Shown piece by piece: positions 13,201 through 27,153 of a stretch of DNA of 64,000 nucleotides. The notes under the pieces were generated by a model. It did not search any database, had not been told where the DNA came from, and saw only the letters and a list, made by a program, of their open reading frames with translations. The stretch spans positions 27,478-91,477 of the forward strand of contig WBMZ01004635.1 in the NCBI GenBank assembly GCA_013400975.1, written 5' to 3'. Positions within the stretch are counted from its first letter, which is position 1, and each line of letters opens with the position of its first letter. Position numbers and translations under genes: made by a program. This stretch comes from Atrichornis clamosus. Lineage: Eukaryota > Chordata > Aves > Passeriformes > Menuridae.

Positions 13201-16200
13201 ATTCATCAAAGCACAGTGATATAAATCTTTTCAAAACTGATCTCTGGAAAAGTGTAACAGATGCTGACAAACATGAAGTTTCAAAAGAAGACATAATGTT
13301 TTATTTTCTACTTTCTACAAAAACTTTCTTCAGTTTTTGAACTTTATAGTTCATGCCTTCAATAAAAACTTCCTTTTTCTGATTCAGAATATGTTTTTTA
13401 AATTTCAATCATATTTTTATGAAAAAAATATAAATACCTAACAAAATTGTAATTCAGGATTTTCTGACAATCAAAAGGAAGTATTTGATTGGTCAATTAC
13501 AATTTTCGGTTTGAATACTCAACATGAAAGTGCTGGGAACTTTGATTTCATGTCTTGGTGGAAACATTTATTTTAGATTTGCAGTATGGGAGAGATTTCC
13601 TTCCTACTTTGCTTTCCTAATAACAATTAAAGTTTATGCTTTTTTTTTTCACCAGGAAAACCAGGTTGAATTTATTTGGCAGCTGGCATTCAAATGACAG
13701 TTTAAACTTAAACAGCCTATTGCACAAATTTTGGAAAAGTTATTTCTTTATCTTTGTCAATGTTCCCTTTCCCACAACAGATTTTAAAATCTAACGTGTG
13801 TTAACAAGAAAAGTCTATTTCTTGTCAGCATTTTGTAATAGAGTAGGGATTGCTGGTTTCTAAGATCCATAATTGAACATGTACTCTGGACTAAATTTAT
13901 TCAGCTGTGGCTAAGTCAGGTGAAACAGAAGAATCATGACCCTTTTATCATTGTGAGTTACAAGACATGGAGTTTGCACTGTGCCTTGATTCCCCACCAC
14001 CTCTATAAGTTCTAACTCTGCTCCTTACTTATGTTCCCCTGCTTTCTAATTAGCACCTTGCAAGGCTGCACACCTGCAGCAGCTCCTGTCTCACCTCACT
14101 GCACAATTACCCATTATGTCTCCACAGCACACCCTACGCAGAAATAATTTTGTCACTACATCATTACACCTCCTTCCCTTGCAGGATATACAGGCAAAAG
14201 TCACCTGCTTAAAATTATGTTTTTCTTGGGGAAAAACAGCTATTAATTTTCTTTTTAAAGTCATTGCACATTTTCACATAAAAATCTTGCATGTCAAATG
14301 TCAGTTTTGTAACAGTTAAGACCAGTGTAAGGGGTCAAAAAAACCCCAAACAAAACAGAAGCACAGAGCTTTCTCTTTGGATCTCATAACAAGTATGCCA
14401 AGCCACAGCCAAAGGTTTAGAAATGTTCCCGCTGTTGAAACAAATAATTTTGCATTAGGTGTATTTCTTGTAAAGTCACACCAACCGTGTTCTGTAGGGC
14501 TGGTTGCTCCTGGTGAGGGATTCTTTTACGTTTCAGTGTTGCCTGACATTTTGTATAAATCACATGCACATACAGACATTCACCCACGAGCCCAGCTGCT
14601 CATGAATAACTTAATTGTGAAGTAATTCTGCAAACCCTGAAAACCTTGCAGACTTCAGGAGAGTCTGATGCATTGCCATATTTTGAACTGTAGTAAGGAA
14701 CATTGTTTTCTTATGCATTCCCATACAGTAGAAGAACTGTGTTCCTCTGTTATATGATCAGTACACCCTGTCATAGAGTGTATTTTCCTCAGATTCCCAA
14801 ATGGGTGTGTACATGTATGTTTGTGAGTGTATTTATCCAGGAAATGCATAGAGTATTAGTCTGCCCTAATACTATTTATATCACTATTGTAAAATTGTGA
14901 TTATTAGTGATAAATTGCATGCATTATGCAATTTTTAAAAAATGTTACAGTGACTTTATTTTTCCTCTCCACGTATTTGGTATATCTTATTCAAGTAAAA
15001 ATACCAAATATTCTGTGATTTTCTTAATCCCCTAGTGTCTGTAATTCTGTTTCTATGTGATCACTTATGCCTCTTTGAAGCAGGTAGGATAAGGTGCTAA
15101 ATGCTACCCAGGCAGAACTATGATGAATCACTCTCATTTTGTGGGTCTTGTTGCAGAGTTGTAAATAATTTCACCAAAGACAGCAAGCACTGCTTAGGCA
15201 GTGACATACTCTTAAAATCAGAATATTGCAGTCTTCACAAAACATAAAATTACAAAACACTGTAATGGAAAATTATGGCTGGGAAGAAATTTCATTTACA
15301 AATTACACAGGGTAATACAAATGGATATATGTACAAAAAAACAAGGAGCGAGGTTTATGTGGAATGACATTTTTATACCTGAGCCATGTCCTCTGCTTAG
15401 TAGGGTCTGTTTGTGCCTTCAGTGTGGTAAATCAATGGTCTGCCACTAAATTCTGTGCTGTTTACTGGCATTTTTTAGAAAAAGCTGTGCAACTGATCCT
15501 TGTTGAAGAAAACCATCATAATTAATTTACTTTAATAGCAAAACAGATTTAGGTCTAAGAAAATATACATGCAATTTAAGAGCAAAGACATTTCAAGGAA
15601 ATGACAGTATTTGAGATCAGAGATTTCAGCACTGAAAAGTCCTTTAAAAAAATTAAAAAGTTTGTTGAGGGATTTAAATATGCAATACAATTTAACTGCC
15701 ATATATTTATATGCAAAAACCACAGACATTTGCAATATAGAGATGATGTTGCATGTTTGCAACTCAACAGTAATCAAATACTAGTTTCACAGTGTGCATC
15801 TTCTAATGACACTCCTGTGGATTAGCATTAAAGGATTTCTGTCAATGAAGTACAAATAGGTTTTTCTTAATATTGAATGAAAATAAATGTAGACTGGAAA
15901 ATCTCATTAATTTGGAATTTACTGGTTGAAGAAAAGATTTCTTTGCCACACCTTCAGAATGGGAAAACTCCATCCAATTTCCTGTTCTAATTCCTGTTCC
16001 AACTTGCACAGAATATTTAGTTCCAATGATTGCACTACTCAGCAGATACATTCTTGCCCAACAAATCCAGCCAAGTGTTGAGATTAAATCTTTATTTAAA
16101 TTATAAGATAAAAATAGTGCCACGTGAATATTTTTGGGTAGTACTTCTCCCTACCCCATGGTATTAAGAGCTAGATATCAATCTCTCTAACAACAAATCA

Positions 16201-16247
16201 CTGAAAGACGCCATAACTCTAAAATCCTGTCGAGAAAACACACTCTA
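7246..16247. other. Intergenic, 9 kb without a supportable gene
   Basis: AT-rich non-coding DNA. It includes a purine-rich G-run tract at 7804-7826 (listed separately), an (AC)6 run at 10,888-10,899, and weak SINE-like patches around 12.34-12.43 and 12.74-12.82 kb that I could not assign. Open frames of 60-93 codons are scattered on both strands; none shows a domain, a consistent splice context or codon bias. Confidence 0.45.
7804..7826 (+). other. G-rich tract, possible two-tetrad G-quadruplex
   Basis: A pure GGA/GGGA tract carries seven runs of two or three Gs separated by single As. Such polypurine stretches can fold as two-tetrad quadruplexes or form triplexes. No gene is adjacent, so any function is speculative. 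Confidence 0.4.
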
Positions 16248-16665
16248 TGCGGTCACAGAGTCACAGAATGGTTGGGGTGGAAAGGGACGTCTTGTGGACC
16301 TATGGTCTATCCCCTCTGCCCAGGCAGGACCACCTAGAGTTGGGCCACACCCAGGACCATGTCCAAACAAATTTTAAATATCTACAAGGATGAAGACTCC
16401 ACAACCTTTCAGTCTGTGCCAATGCTTTGTCACTATCACAGAGAAAAGTGTTTCCTGATATGAAGAGGAAGCCTCCTGTGTTTCATATTGTATCCATTTT
16501 CTCCTTCTCTGTCACTGGGCACCTGTGAAAAAAACTCTGTTTCTGTCTTCTTTATAATTTCCCTTCAGATGTTTATATATATGAACAAAAGCCCACAAAA
16601 GTTCCAAGTCAACTTCAGATGTCACAAAGATTAACTCAAGCCTGATTCAGCCTTCGGGCAACATT
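16248..16665 (-). mobile_element. CR1 LINE 3' UTR fragment
   Basis: The + strand starts with 'cacagagtcacagaatggtt' followed by 'ggggtggaaagggac', the characteristic antisense CR1 3' terminus. It then passes through the usual UTR landmarks: the Cys/Pro-like 'ctctgcccaggcaggacca' block, 'agactccacaacctttc', 'cagagaaaagtgtttcctgat', 'cccttcagatgtttatatat', and a degraded 'gcctgattcagcc' (about 16,640). ORF2 is not present, so this is a 5'-truncated copy. Identity to the general consensus is higher than for the copies at 1.3 and 35 kb, implying a younger insertion. Confidence 0.8.
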
Positions 16666-19600
16666 TAAATGGCTGCAGCAGGTTGCAGACAATTTTTGTA
16701 ATACCTAAACTATGGACCTGTGTCCTTAGCAAGGTGAGTCCTGATGCTGTTAAACATGCAGGACCTTTTGAATTTTCTTTAACACTGTGAACCATCCTGA
16801 CAGCCCCTCTACTTTCTTTCTGAGTTAGTGGAAAAGCTTGGTACCGGTTTAAACATCAGCCTGTCCCTGTGTGTGTAACCCCAGAGAAGGGACAGAAGCA
16901 GCTTGAATGTGTCTGTACTCCCCCATATAGTCAAGACTCCAAACATAGGATACAACGCATACAAAGAGCTAAATGTTTCTGATGGGGCACTGCAACATTT
17001 ATGCACACTGACAAGGAAACACTAACAAGGAAACTGCCTGAAGCTGCCTGGTAGGACATGTTAAGCCCCTCCCATTTGGGGAATCCAAACCAGTCATCTC
17101 TTGGTCTTTGTCCCAAAACCAGCAAGGGATCATACTTTGTAAATAGAAGGAAGATGTCATTTAGGCGTGCACGTCACTGTCCAGCTGTTCTAACACGGTA
17201 ATTGTTAGGGTATTCAGATGGGTTGTGAGATCCTTGTCTTCCACCAGCGATGTCTTCTTCTAAGGAAGTGTCCACTAACCCAAATATAGAACGGACCAAG
17301 AAAGAACACACTTCACCTCTGTCTTACAGTTGGAGGACTATATAGCCAAGAGATAAAAGTAGTAACTTTTCTTCACAAATATTTATTCTAGATCACTTTA
17401 TTATTATTCATAATTAAAATGGTATTGTTTTAATTACACCAATCACATATAATTGACTAAATCTACTTGCCAATCTACCTATATTCTTTGTTCTTTCTTC
17501 ATCAAATGCATTCTGAAATGTCTAATGATCTGAGAAAATTTTTTTCTCATATGTAAAATAAATTAAGTCCTGTAGAAGAGATAGTTTATGAAAAGTATCT
17601 TGCACACATATAAACACTGAAATGAATGGGCTTATTTTGCAGTGCAAATGCAATTAAGTCCTGTCATTTTTGTATACAGCCTTGGGAATCACAGCATCAG
17701 TTATCATTAATCAGAGGAAAGAGTACAATAAATACTAATCTGTATAAAGAAAAATTATCTGTTCTTTTCTGACCACTACCAAAATAAAACACAATAGGAG
17801 TATAAGTAATTTATATTTATAAGACTTATATGCTTATATACACAAAGAATCTAGCATTTCAGCTGCACTTTAAACATAATGTCCCCGTGATTAGTCAGGA
17901 CCTGTACTGTGAAAATTCACGCATGACATCGATATAAAATATATTAGCAACACATCTGGAGACTAGCTCTTAATAAACTATTTGTCTAAAGAACTATGCT
18001 GCTAATAAAATACATACCACATTCTCAAAATACATTTTTTTCTCAAATGCTTTGTACCACCTATCACTCCAGTTGATGGGTTAGATGGAGGGTGGGGGTT
18101 AGACCTTGCTAGCTCTTGGAGTAGACTATGAAAACTTCTGTAGAAACACTCACTTTTCAACCTGCATAACTTCATTTGGCCACAAAATCTGATTTATACA
18201 TTGTGAATGGAAGAGTTCATAACCCCTATTTGATTGAATTCTTGTACCTTCAAATATAAAAAAAGACACCTTGAACATCAGTGCAAGTAATTTCACCATT
18301 TATGGCAATCACAATTGACTACAAGATACGCACACAAGAGGAGAAATTTTCTATCAAATACCCAGCAAACTGTCCTGCAGTACAGTTACACTTGCATCTC
18401 TTAAACGAAGTCATAACTTAAAAATGTCTTTCAAGTTTCTCTGATATCTTTAAAAAATTTGTGGAAGAAAATATGTCTAGCACCTGTGGCTTTTTTAATA
18501 TAAAAAAGTATGTTCTACAGAACCTAAGAATTACAGACATCTTTACAGGCACTTTTCCTTGTTACTCTGTCTCAATATGGTTTTAGTTTGTCTGAAAAAG
18601 TACTGTTATGTCTAGCCTCCCTTTGAAAATAAGTGTAGTTTGGACTCTTCTGGTTTTTAAACTGGTGTTTTATATCTTTCCTGTGAAGTGTTACGTGCAT
18701 GTGCTTCGTATTTTAGTTCTGCAGAGTCATAAACAGAGAAGGGAAAATGATAACGTGAAAATTCACAGACAAACTTTCTGCTGGACAGTAGCAGAGCTGA
18801 CTGCCATTATTAGCAAAAAATGAGTGTTCTTCTCACATGTTTCAGCTATAAAAAATGGTGCACTTGCATCCTCCCTGTATGAAAGTTGTTTTAAACCAGT
18901 TAATTTGGCCAAAGTAAAGAAATTTTCATGAACATAGAGTCACACAGTGAAAAAATAATCCATGAAAATCTATATGTAGCACTCCAAATGTGTAAAAAAC
19001 CCATCTCTTATTCTCCTCAAGGACTGCTGATAGGCAAATATGTTATCCAAATAGAAGAGTTTCTGCTATTGTACAGTTTTGGAAGCTCTCTTTTTTTTCT
19101 CAAGCTCTTATAGTGACAAATGCTTAAATTATTTGGATAAGAAAAAGGGGACAAACAAAACAAAAAACTGATTGTATCTTATTCAAATTATTTCCTCATC
19201 CATGAAACTGTTGCAACTAATTGCTTATTCAGGTAGAATACATTTTATCTCTCCCTGTTTAAATTAGTGGTATTAATATTTATTTGGTCAGCTAAATATA
19301 TAATTGCATCATGTACATGGCTACCCAATGTTTGGGGCTTTTTTATTTAAGGAAAATTAATTACACCTTCATTAGTGCTGTGACACTGTAGATTCATGTT
19401 CCCTACACACCAGTGTCTTGGGGAGGTTTAAGCTGCATTGTGTCTACAGAAGAGCAAAGTATATCCATATTTCAAATCTGTGAAGCTTCATGGATGAACA
19501 AACAAATGTGTCAGACAGCATCATGGATATATATTTCCTCTCTGAATTTTTTTTTTAATGTGCTTAATTATTAGCTCATGCACAAGGCAAAGTACTTGAA

Positions 19601-22600
19601 TAAGTATCTAGTAAGCCAAAATCAAGGTACTATAATGTAACCATTGTTCCCTCTTAGTCCCCCTGTTTGTGGGATTTTATGATTCCTGAAACACAGCTCA
19701 AGTTAGAAAAAGGTCATATCAAGTACTTTAAGATATTTCCTAAGAAAATGAGTTTACATATTATCACAAGAAAGCTGAACAGATTTAGAAGGGGTAGTTT
19801 TTAGGAGTAGGTTACTTGAAAATACTTTGAAATATCCACTGAAGCAGCACAGAGGCTGAAATGAGCTTTTTTACTACAAAGCAAACAAACAAACAAACAG
19901 AAAACCCAAACATTCATTTGCATGTCTCTGTTCAGAAATGCCTCCCAGCTGCATGTATTCCTATGGGAGCTTCTTAAAATATGTGGAAGGGAAGAATTAA
20001 TCACTGTTTTGTTTAGGTGCCTGCTTTGGACTTCATTGTGTATAAATAAACCAATCTATTTGTTTGTTTATTCTCTAGTGTACTGTGCCTTACAGCAAAA
20101 CCTGATAAAATGTATTAGAAATTAAGTATATATATTTCTATTAATGCTAAACATATTTTATTGTAGTTAGTATATCAATTAAGATTTACTAGATAACAGT
20201 TTCAGACAGAAAAATTTGTGGGATGGTTTAAGAATCCTATGCTAAATAATGCAATTCCATTAAATTATGTGGAAAATGAACATAACAAACAGAGTCATCA
20301 GAACAGAATGTCAAATTTTTCAGAACATAGATTAAAATCTAAGAGCAAAATCTTTTTGTGTTTAAAAGAAACAATAGGATTACTATGCAGAGGCCATTTT
20401 TCATTAAAATGTTATATTTGTTTACACCTACTGTACATGGATTAAAGGTGTTTTTTGTAAAGAAGATCAAAATCATATTGACTGAGGATTTTAAAAAAAC
20501 ATCTGTCATGCATACAAGACACAGTCCGTAATCATATGCATTGCCATGAAAATGTTGTAACAGCTGTGTGGAGTTGTGCTGCCAGTGTGCCAAATGAAAA
20601 ACAAAACCTATTTCAAAGCACAGAAGACTGGAAAATAGAGCAGGCTCTGGCATGCACTATCTATCACATTTTATACTTGGATTGATCAAATGGATATTTG
20701 CTCTTACTTAATATAAATTTCACTGAATTAAGACTTCCAAAGCAGTGAAAAGAAGAAATAGCAGTCAAGTAGAGGTAGACTCACAAGTAAGAATATTCAA
20801 TATTAATTTCCTACAAAATTACTAAAACATGCATATACTCATCCGCAGCAGCAGGAAAGCTGTTGAGCTTTTGTTATGCCTTTTCCTCTGAAAAATTTTG
20901 TTGGACTTAGATGGAAATATATAGTTCTGCTTTGTCTCTGAAAACCTCATTTAACATAGCAATCACTGATTATTGCCTCTTTTTTCTGTTATTGTCTTTA
21001 TTTTTAGAGATCAGAATATCTCAATTCAATCATAAGTATTGTAGAACTGAAAATTTTCTGGTATCAGATTTTGTTGTATTTCAAAATAAAGAGTAACTGT
21101 ATGAAATACTTAAATGTGTTTAGAGAAATATAAAGGAAAAATGCAGGAAATACAAATAAATGCACAAAATAAGCAGTATCACTGTAACTGAAATATCCCA
21201 TTGGGATGTCATTATCCTCTAATGAATGCAACAATATGCATAATTTTAGCTTAAATTTCAAGTACCATGGACATTCATCCCTAAATATTAGACTGAGGCC
21301 ATCTTTTTTTATGCAACATCCAAAATAACGCAACACAACTTATGCAACTTCAGCCAATACCTGTCCACGGAGATTCAAGCTGATGATGAATAACAGCAAG
21401 ATCAATAACTGCTTTTGCTCACCTGTCAGGCAGAATTGACTGTCCCAGTCATAAATTTCTTTTCTAATAAAATTATTTTATTTTATTAAAGAATTTTACT
21501 TTTAAACTGCAATACTGTTTGTCAGTGCCTTCAATATTAAAAATGTAAGCAATAGCTAAAAATAACATTCAATAGCTAAAAACTTTGATATATAATTGCT
21601 CTTTTCCCACCTAGTTTGTGCGTACTGAGATCACTACAACTGGTAACTTGTGGAGATAAAACCCTTGTCTGGCACTATTTAAGAGAACAGGGGGAGGAAA
21701 GAAGAGTGAGGAAGAAGACTTCTGCATTAAACTTTGCAATTAAACAGAATTAGGGTTTGGCTTGTTTAGAAATACTGTTCAGTGTTTATCTAATTAGAGA
21801 CAGTATTATATCACACATGCAGGCAGAAAATTGAAGTTACTGTAGCCTACCTTCATCACTCTCTTTTCTACTTTGGTGATTTATTTTCACCTCTTATTCT
21901 CTGTCAATAAATTTTTATTCCTTTTTTCTTTTTTTTGGCACCAATACGGAGTGCTGTTGCATCCATTTTATTCTATGTTGAAAACAATTTAAAGAAGCAG
22001 TATAAATGAAATGTCGTCTCATAAGAGGTGATATAATAAGCAGTCCTCTTCAACACAAGGACTTCCCATTGCCACATGTACATCATGTATCCCTTTGAAT
22101 ATTTTTTTTTCTGTAATGGCCAAGTCAGCAGGCTAAAATCGCACAATCCAAAAAGCCAGGCTTCCCTCTACCATAAATCCAGCACCTTTCACCAAAACAG
22201 AACTAGAACAAAAGGATAAATTACCAGCTTGGCATAAGGCCATATACAAAAACTATTGAACACCTTGGGATGATTCCTGTTACAGACACAAGTTTTAAGG
22301 ATGGTCTTCTGACACTTTTGTTACACAGCTCAGGAGTGATACCAGTACTGTCTAATTCCTGGGTTTTTTAAGAGGAATTCCTGTGCTACAGTAAAGTCAC
22401 TGACGACAATTTCTTTGAAATTAGAACTACATGGCCAAAATGTCCCTATCTCTGCTGCTGCAGGACTGAACATAGACAGCAGCATCCTTTAAGTTGTAGA
22501 AATAGTTGGAAAGGCTGGTCAGCAAAAATAGCACAGGATTATTTGTTATCACTGAATGCTAATTGGATAGCAGTGAGGAGCAAATAGAGAAGTAACAAAA

Positions 22601-22714
22601 ACAAATAAACAAACAAAAAGCCTGGATTAATTACAAATATCAAGATATATACATCATTGAAAATGTGAAAAGTCTAATCATTAGATTTCTGATTTTACCA
22701 AGATGAACTTTTAA

Positions 22715-22802
22715 GATATACATACACACACACATATGTGTATATACATATATATATAAAAATATTATATATATATATATGCATATATATATATATAACA
22801 TA
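22715..22802. repeat. Compound CA/TA microsatellite with self-complementary arms
   Basis: The tract contains CACACACACA, then ATATGTGTATATACA, then several (TA)n blocks interrupted by 'aaaatattat' and 'gcatat'. CA and TG parts lie next to each other, so the tract can fold on itself, and the TA blocks are cruciform-prone. Such sites are unstable and often mis-assembled. Confidence 0.85.
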
Positions 22803-25800
22803 AATACATGTAGAATGAAAGGGAACTCTGAAGGTGCAAAATCAGTAAAGTTCTAAAGTGGGTGAGGTCGCTCTGGCTTCATCCAGCCTAGGTTAGAACA
22901 GCTTCACAAGTGGAGACTCCAGTGTCTCTCTAGGCTGCAGGTCTGGCTTCATGTTCTTAACCACCCTGAATCTACAGATATTTACTTATTATTCATCAGT
23001 TATTGAAGTATAACACCCTCATGGCAAAGAGAAACAGTCACTGTTGTCACAAGTATTTGCTTTATTCTGCTTTGTTTGTTTATATACAGAATACTTAACT
23101 TTCTGTGATAAAAAGAACCTAAGAGATTCTGTAAAGGAAAATCTTTCTTTCTGTAGTTTAAAGTGGAAAGGTTTGACCACATGAGGTTGTACTGATATTT
23201 TCCCAGGTACTAACAAGAGTGAAAGCTTATAATCAGCTCTTTTTATCTAGCACTGTATAATATCACACTCATTGCAAGACTGGTCTCCAACATCAATAGG
23301 GCACCTTGAAATCCATGTTTCTCTGAGCCAAAGAAGTCCCTGCACTATATTAGCTGCAATCTGTAACATTAGTTCAGAGATATATATAAAAAAACAGTCT
23401 GGGACAATCTAACTGGGATTTTCATTCGTGGTTTAAGTGGAGACTATTTTTATTCAAGTTGTCCATTGGTCCATTTTTGTGCATAGTAAAAGAAAACAGA
23501 AATAATGAAGAATAATTTTTAAAAAACCAGAACAGTTATATAAAAGGTAATTTGTGAGATAAAATATGGTCTTGATCCAGAAAAACTTGTGTTTTGCATG
23601 GTCTTTTTGAAGGGGCAGAGTGGAAATTTATCTACGGGTTATCAGTGTGTAGGTGTCTGAAGACCATGATGAAAGGGAATTTATTTTTAAAACAACATGT
23701 TGTCAAAACTGGCATATGCAATTTCATGAGGGACTATTTAATTACAAAGCCTTATGACGTACACTAATACAAAAATATCCATTACAGTGATATTATCCCC
23801 TTCTTAATTTGGCAGGGTGGCAACAGTTTTTGCCTAAAGCTTTCTGAATAGCTTCCACTACAAAGGTAATCATGTTTATCATCTATTTCGGAATTAGTTG
23901 TATTTGTACTATATTGTAACACAACTGTTTTCAAAATATTTTGGAAAGTATTTCAAAAGACAAACTTAATCCAATTCTGTCTGCCAGAGCATCCACCTGC
24001 TGAACCTTGAAAAACCACATTACAGTGTGAGTCAAGCTTCTCTCATCCTTTCACCTAATTTTGTTCTCCGATTCTTATGCCAGTTATAAATATAGAAATA
24101 TTTAGTCAATGCAATATTTGATGGAAAATTAATTTCGTGTTCTTGTAAAATCAGTGATTTAAGTATTTTCTTTTATACACACACTAAGTAAATTATTCAT
24201 ATAAACACACTCTAGTTTTGCGGCTATTTTTAGTGCAAGATTTAGTTAAAAACTTGGATGACTTAAACACAGTCTGAGTACCCTATCACTGATTTTTTTT
24301 CTCCTTCTGACTGAGAAAGGCATTCATAAGTGTCAAGACCAAATGGTTCTTTTTGCTTTTTCTCTCAAGTCGCTGCAGAATTGCACGGCAAGAGAAAGAA
24401 AATAGAGAGTGTTATATTGAGAAACGGGCATGTTCGTGCATGAAGTTCAAACAAAACATGCTGGCAACACAGAACAAAATTCACTGGCTAATTCCAAATA
24501 CATTCTTTGGGTAATTTTCCAGAGGGCAGTGATCACAGAGTTAGCATAATAAAGGCTCTTTCAATAAGGAAACTTCTAAAGGACCTAAAAATTCCCTTCT
24601 TCTCACACACTTCTCTAGAAACACAGATGCAATGCCAAGACCCTGCCAGCACACTTCCTTTCTGTGTGTCTGTTATGTTCTGTATGCCTGCTACTCTGCT
24701 CCACAAGTTCTCCTGACCTGCTTTTTTTCTCTTTCTTTGTCTCTCCTGTGTAATTTTTCTCTTCTCCATGCCATGCCTTGAAGAAAAAAGGGTCATCCAT
24801 TCAGTCAGGCTGCAACCCCATTCCTGTTAGAGTTCCTTTGAATAACAAGGATTCTCCTCATACCCCACTTCTGAAGTGCAAGTCATATGCAGACAATTTT
24901 GAGCTGGTGGAGTGCTCTCATTATATTTCCAGGTCTATAGGTGTGGCCTGGGAAGTGAATGTATCTGGCACTGTCAGGATCAAGATATGCAATTTAGGTT
25001 AATCCACGTGAAGACCACAGATAAAACTATTCTAATGCAGAACCCGAAAAGGAGAAGGAAACTTTGAGATGTTCTCAAATGTAAGCCACCATCATAAAAT
25101 TTAAAGAATGTGATGGATACCATCAGGATTTAGTCCCACTGAAAGTGTTGATGTTACAAAGAAATATTAGAGTTAGACTGGGAGATGTGTATTAGAATAT
25201 GTAAATATATGCTAACAGAGTTTATTCTGGTACTAAAATGGAAGGAATAACACATGGAAAAATGTATGTAATTAAACAGTCACCCGCATATCTTAACACG
25301 GTGACCACGAACTGGTCTATCTTGTACCTTTGATGTGGGTTAGCCTCTACCATGAAGCTATTTTCTAGATGACAATCTACACAGCATCATGAATTCAAAT
25401 TTTCCTCTTTTTTGAGTACATAAGTACACTTTGCATGAATTTTTATACATTCTAGTTACACGGTTTCTTAGGTCTTTCTGCCTTAATCCATGCAATAATA
25501 GTTAGACATAGAAGCATGTGGTGGTATAGATCCAATGTAAATCTACAAAGAAAACCTAAAGCCAAAACACATACACAGGAGATGGAGAACAGCTCTATAA
25601 AATGCTTTTCACTAATTCTCCACCGAACACCCATAAAAAAGCACTAGGTACAGAGATGGGCAAACGCAGCTGTGGATTCATCTGTGATCCTGTATCAAGA
25701 GCTGTTCTGTGGATAATCCTTTTAGAAATGCTCTTTGGCCAGAGCTAGCATGTGCCAAATTTCTGCATCAATCCTGACATTCTGCCTTGCCCAGATAGAA

Positions 25801-27119
25801 GACAGTCAACAGCTAATGTGATTACATGGCCAGGATAGTTTTTAATGGGAAAATGGTTTAGAAACTTGCAATTGGATTTGAACCGTTAATTCCTTGAATG
25901 AAAGGTGGCTTTTCATGTATTGATGCTGAATGACTATTTCTAGCAATGGAAGCAGGAGACAAAAGTCAAAAAAGTTTGGTTTTCTCTTTTTTTTTTAAGG
26001 CTTCAGTTTGTTAAAGCATTTGTCACTAGAAGTCATATTTCAAACATTTCTTTGAGTAGAAGGAAAGATCCATTTCAATGCAGTGGACATGTGCTGATTG
26101 GCAAGATATTTACTGTAAATGGGCTGGGTCCTTTGCAATCTACATTGCAGATCTATTAGAATAATCAAAGACGTCCATGAGGACTATTTACCTCCTTTTG
26201 CAAGTGTAATTACTGTATAGTGAAGACTATGCTACTTGCAGCTGAAAATTGTCTTTTAACTACATATGAAAATTTAAAGTATTATATCCTAGCAGTTCTG
26301 TTCTATTTCATTTTAGCAGAATTAATTTTATCTCAATTGCCAAAATTCATTACCTTAGACTACAGGCTGAATGCAAATCACAACAGTGAGGCTAATTGTT
26401 CCATTTCAATCAAGTGAACAGCAACTTACTAAACGTCATTAGTTTTGTTTTTGCATTTGTAATTGCATTGTTGCACTGATTTCCCTGTCACCTATATTTT
26501 TTTCCAAGTTTACTATGGAAAGACAGGAAGCAGAGTACAAAACCTGAAAGTTTTCCCCTCTGAACACATGTGCCTACCCCAGCAGTGAGTTTTAACTGTC
26601 TCACTCATCCATCACAAAGTGTAAACTCTAATCTAGTTGGTACATTTAGAAGGTACTGTAAATCCAGAATGAGGTGCAGTATGAAGATACCCCAAGTAGA
26701 AGCATACAGAGCCTATATTTGCCTGTTTCCTTTTGTCTATCACAAACAGCACTTTAAATGGAAAACCTTGGAACACTTCCTGGATCAACTTACTACAGTT
26801 TAGCAGTTAGCAAGTACTTGATAATTTTAGTTAATAAATTTTTTTTTTTTAATCTCTCTGCAACTGTAAACACAAGCATTTTACCCACATTTCTAGCCAT
26901 GAAGACCTGTCTTCAGGAGTTAATTGGCTGCCTCTAGTCTGAAGAGCTTTGGTGAATGTAGCAGTCCTTACATGTACTTAGACTGACCCTTGCTTGATGG
27001 TCAGTAAATCTAAGCTATGGTAAAACATTGTGGCTTCTCTGCAACATGATACATAGAGGAAACCCCTCATATTAGGTTTCATTTCTGTCTAAGGTTTCAT
27101 TTGTCTGTCAGTCCTTCAT

Positions 27120-27153
27120 CACCATAGAAAACTAGAGCTGTTTTTCTATGGTG
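27120..27153. other. Perfect 12-bp stem hairpin, 10-base loop
   Basis: CACCATAGAAAA at 27,120-27,131 is exactly complementary in reverse to TTTTCTATGGTG at 27,142-27,153, leaving a 10-base loop. The stem is too short for a microRNA precursor and has no terminator role in this context. It may be chance or a remnant of a small inverted-repeat element. Confidence 0.5.
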
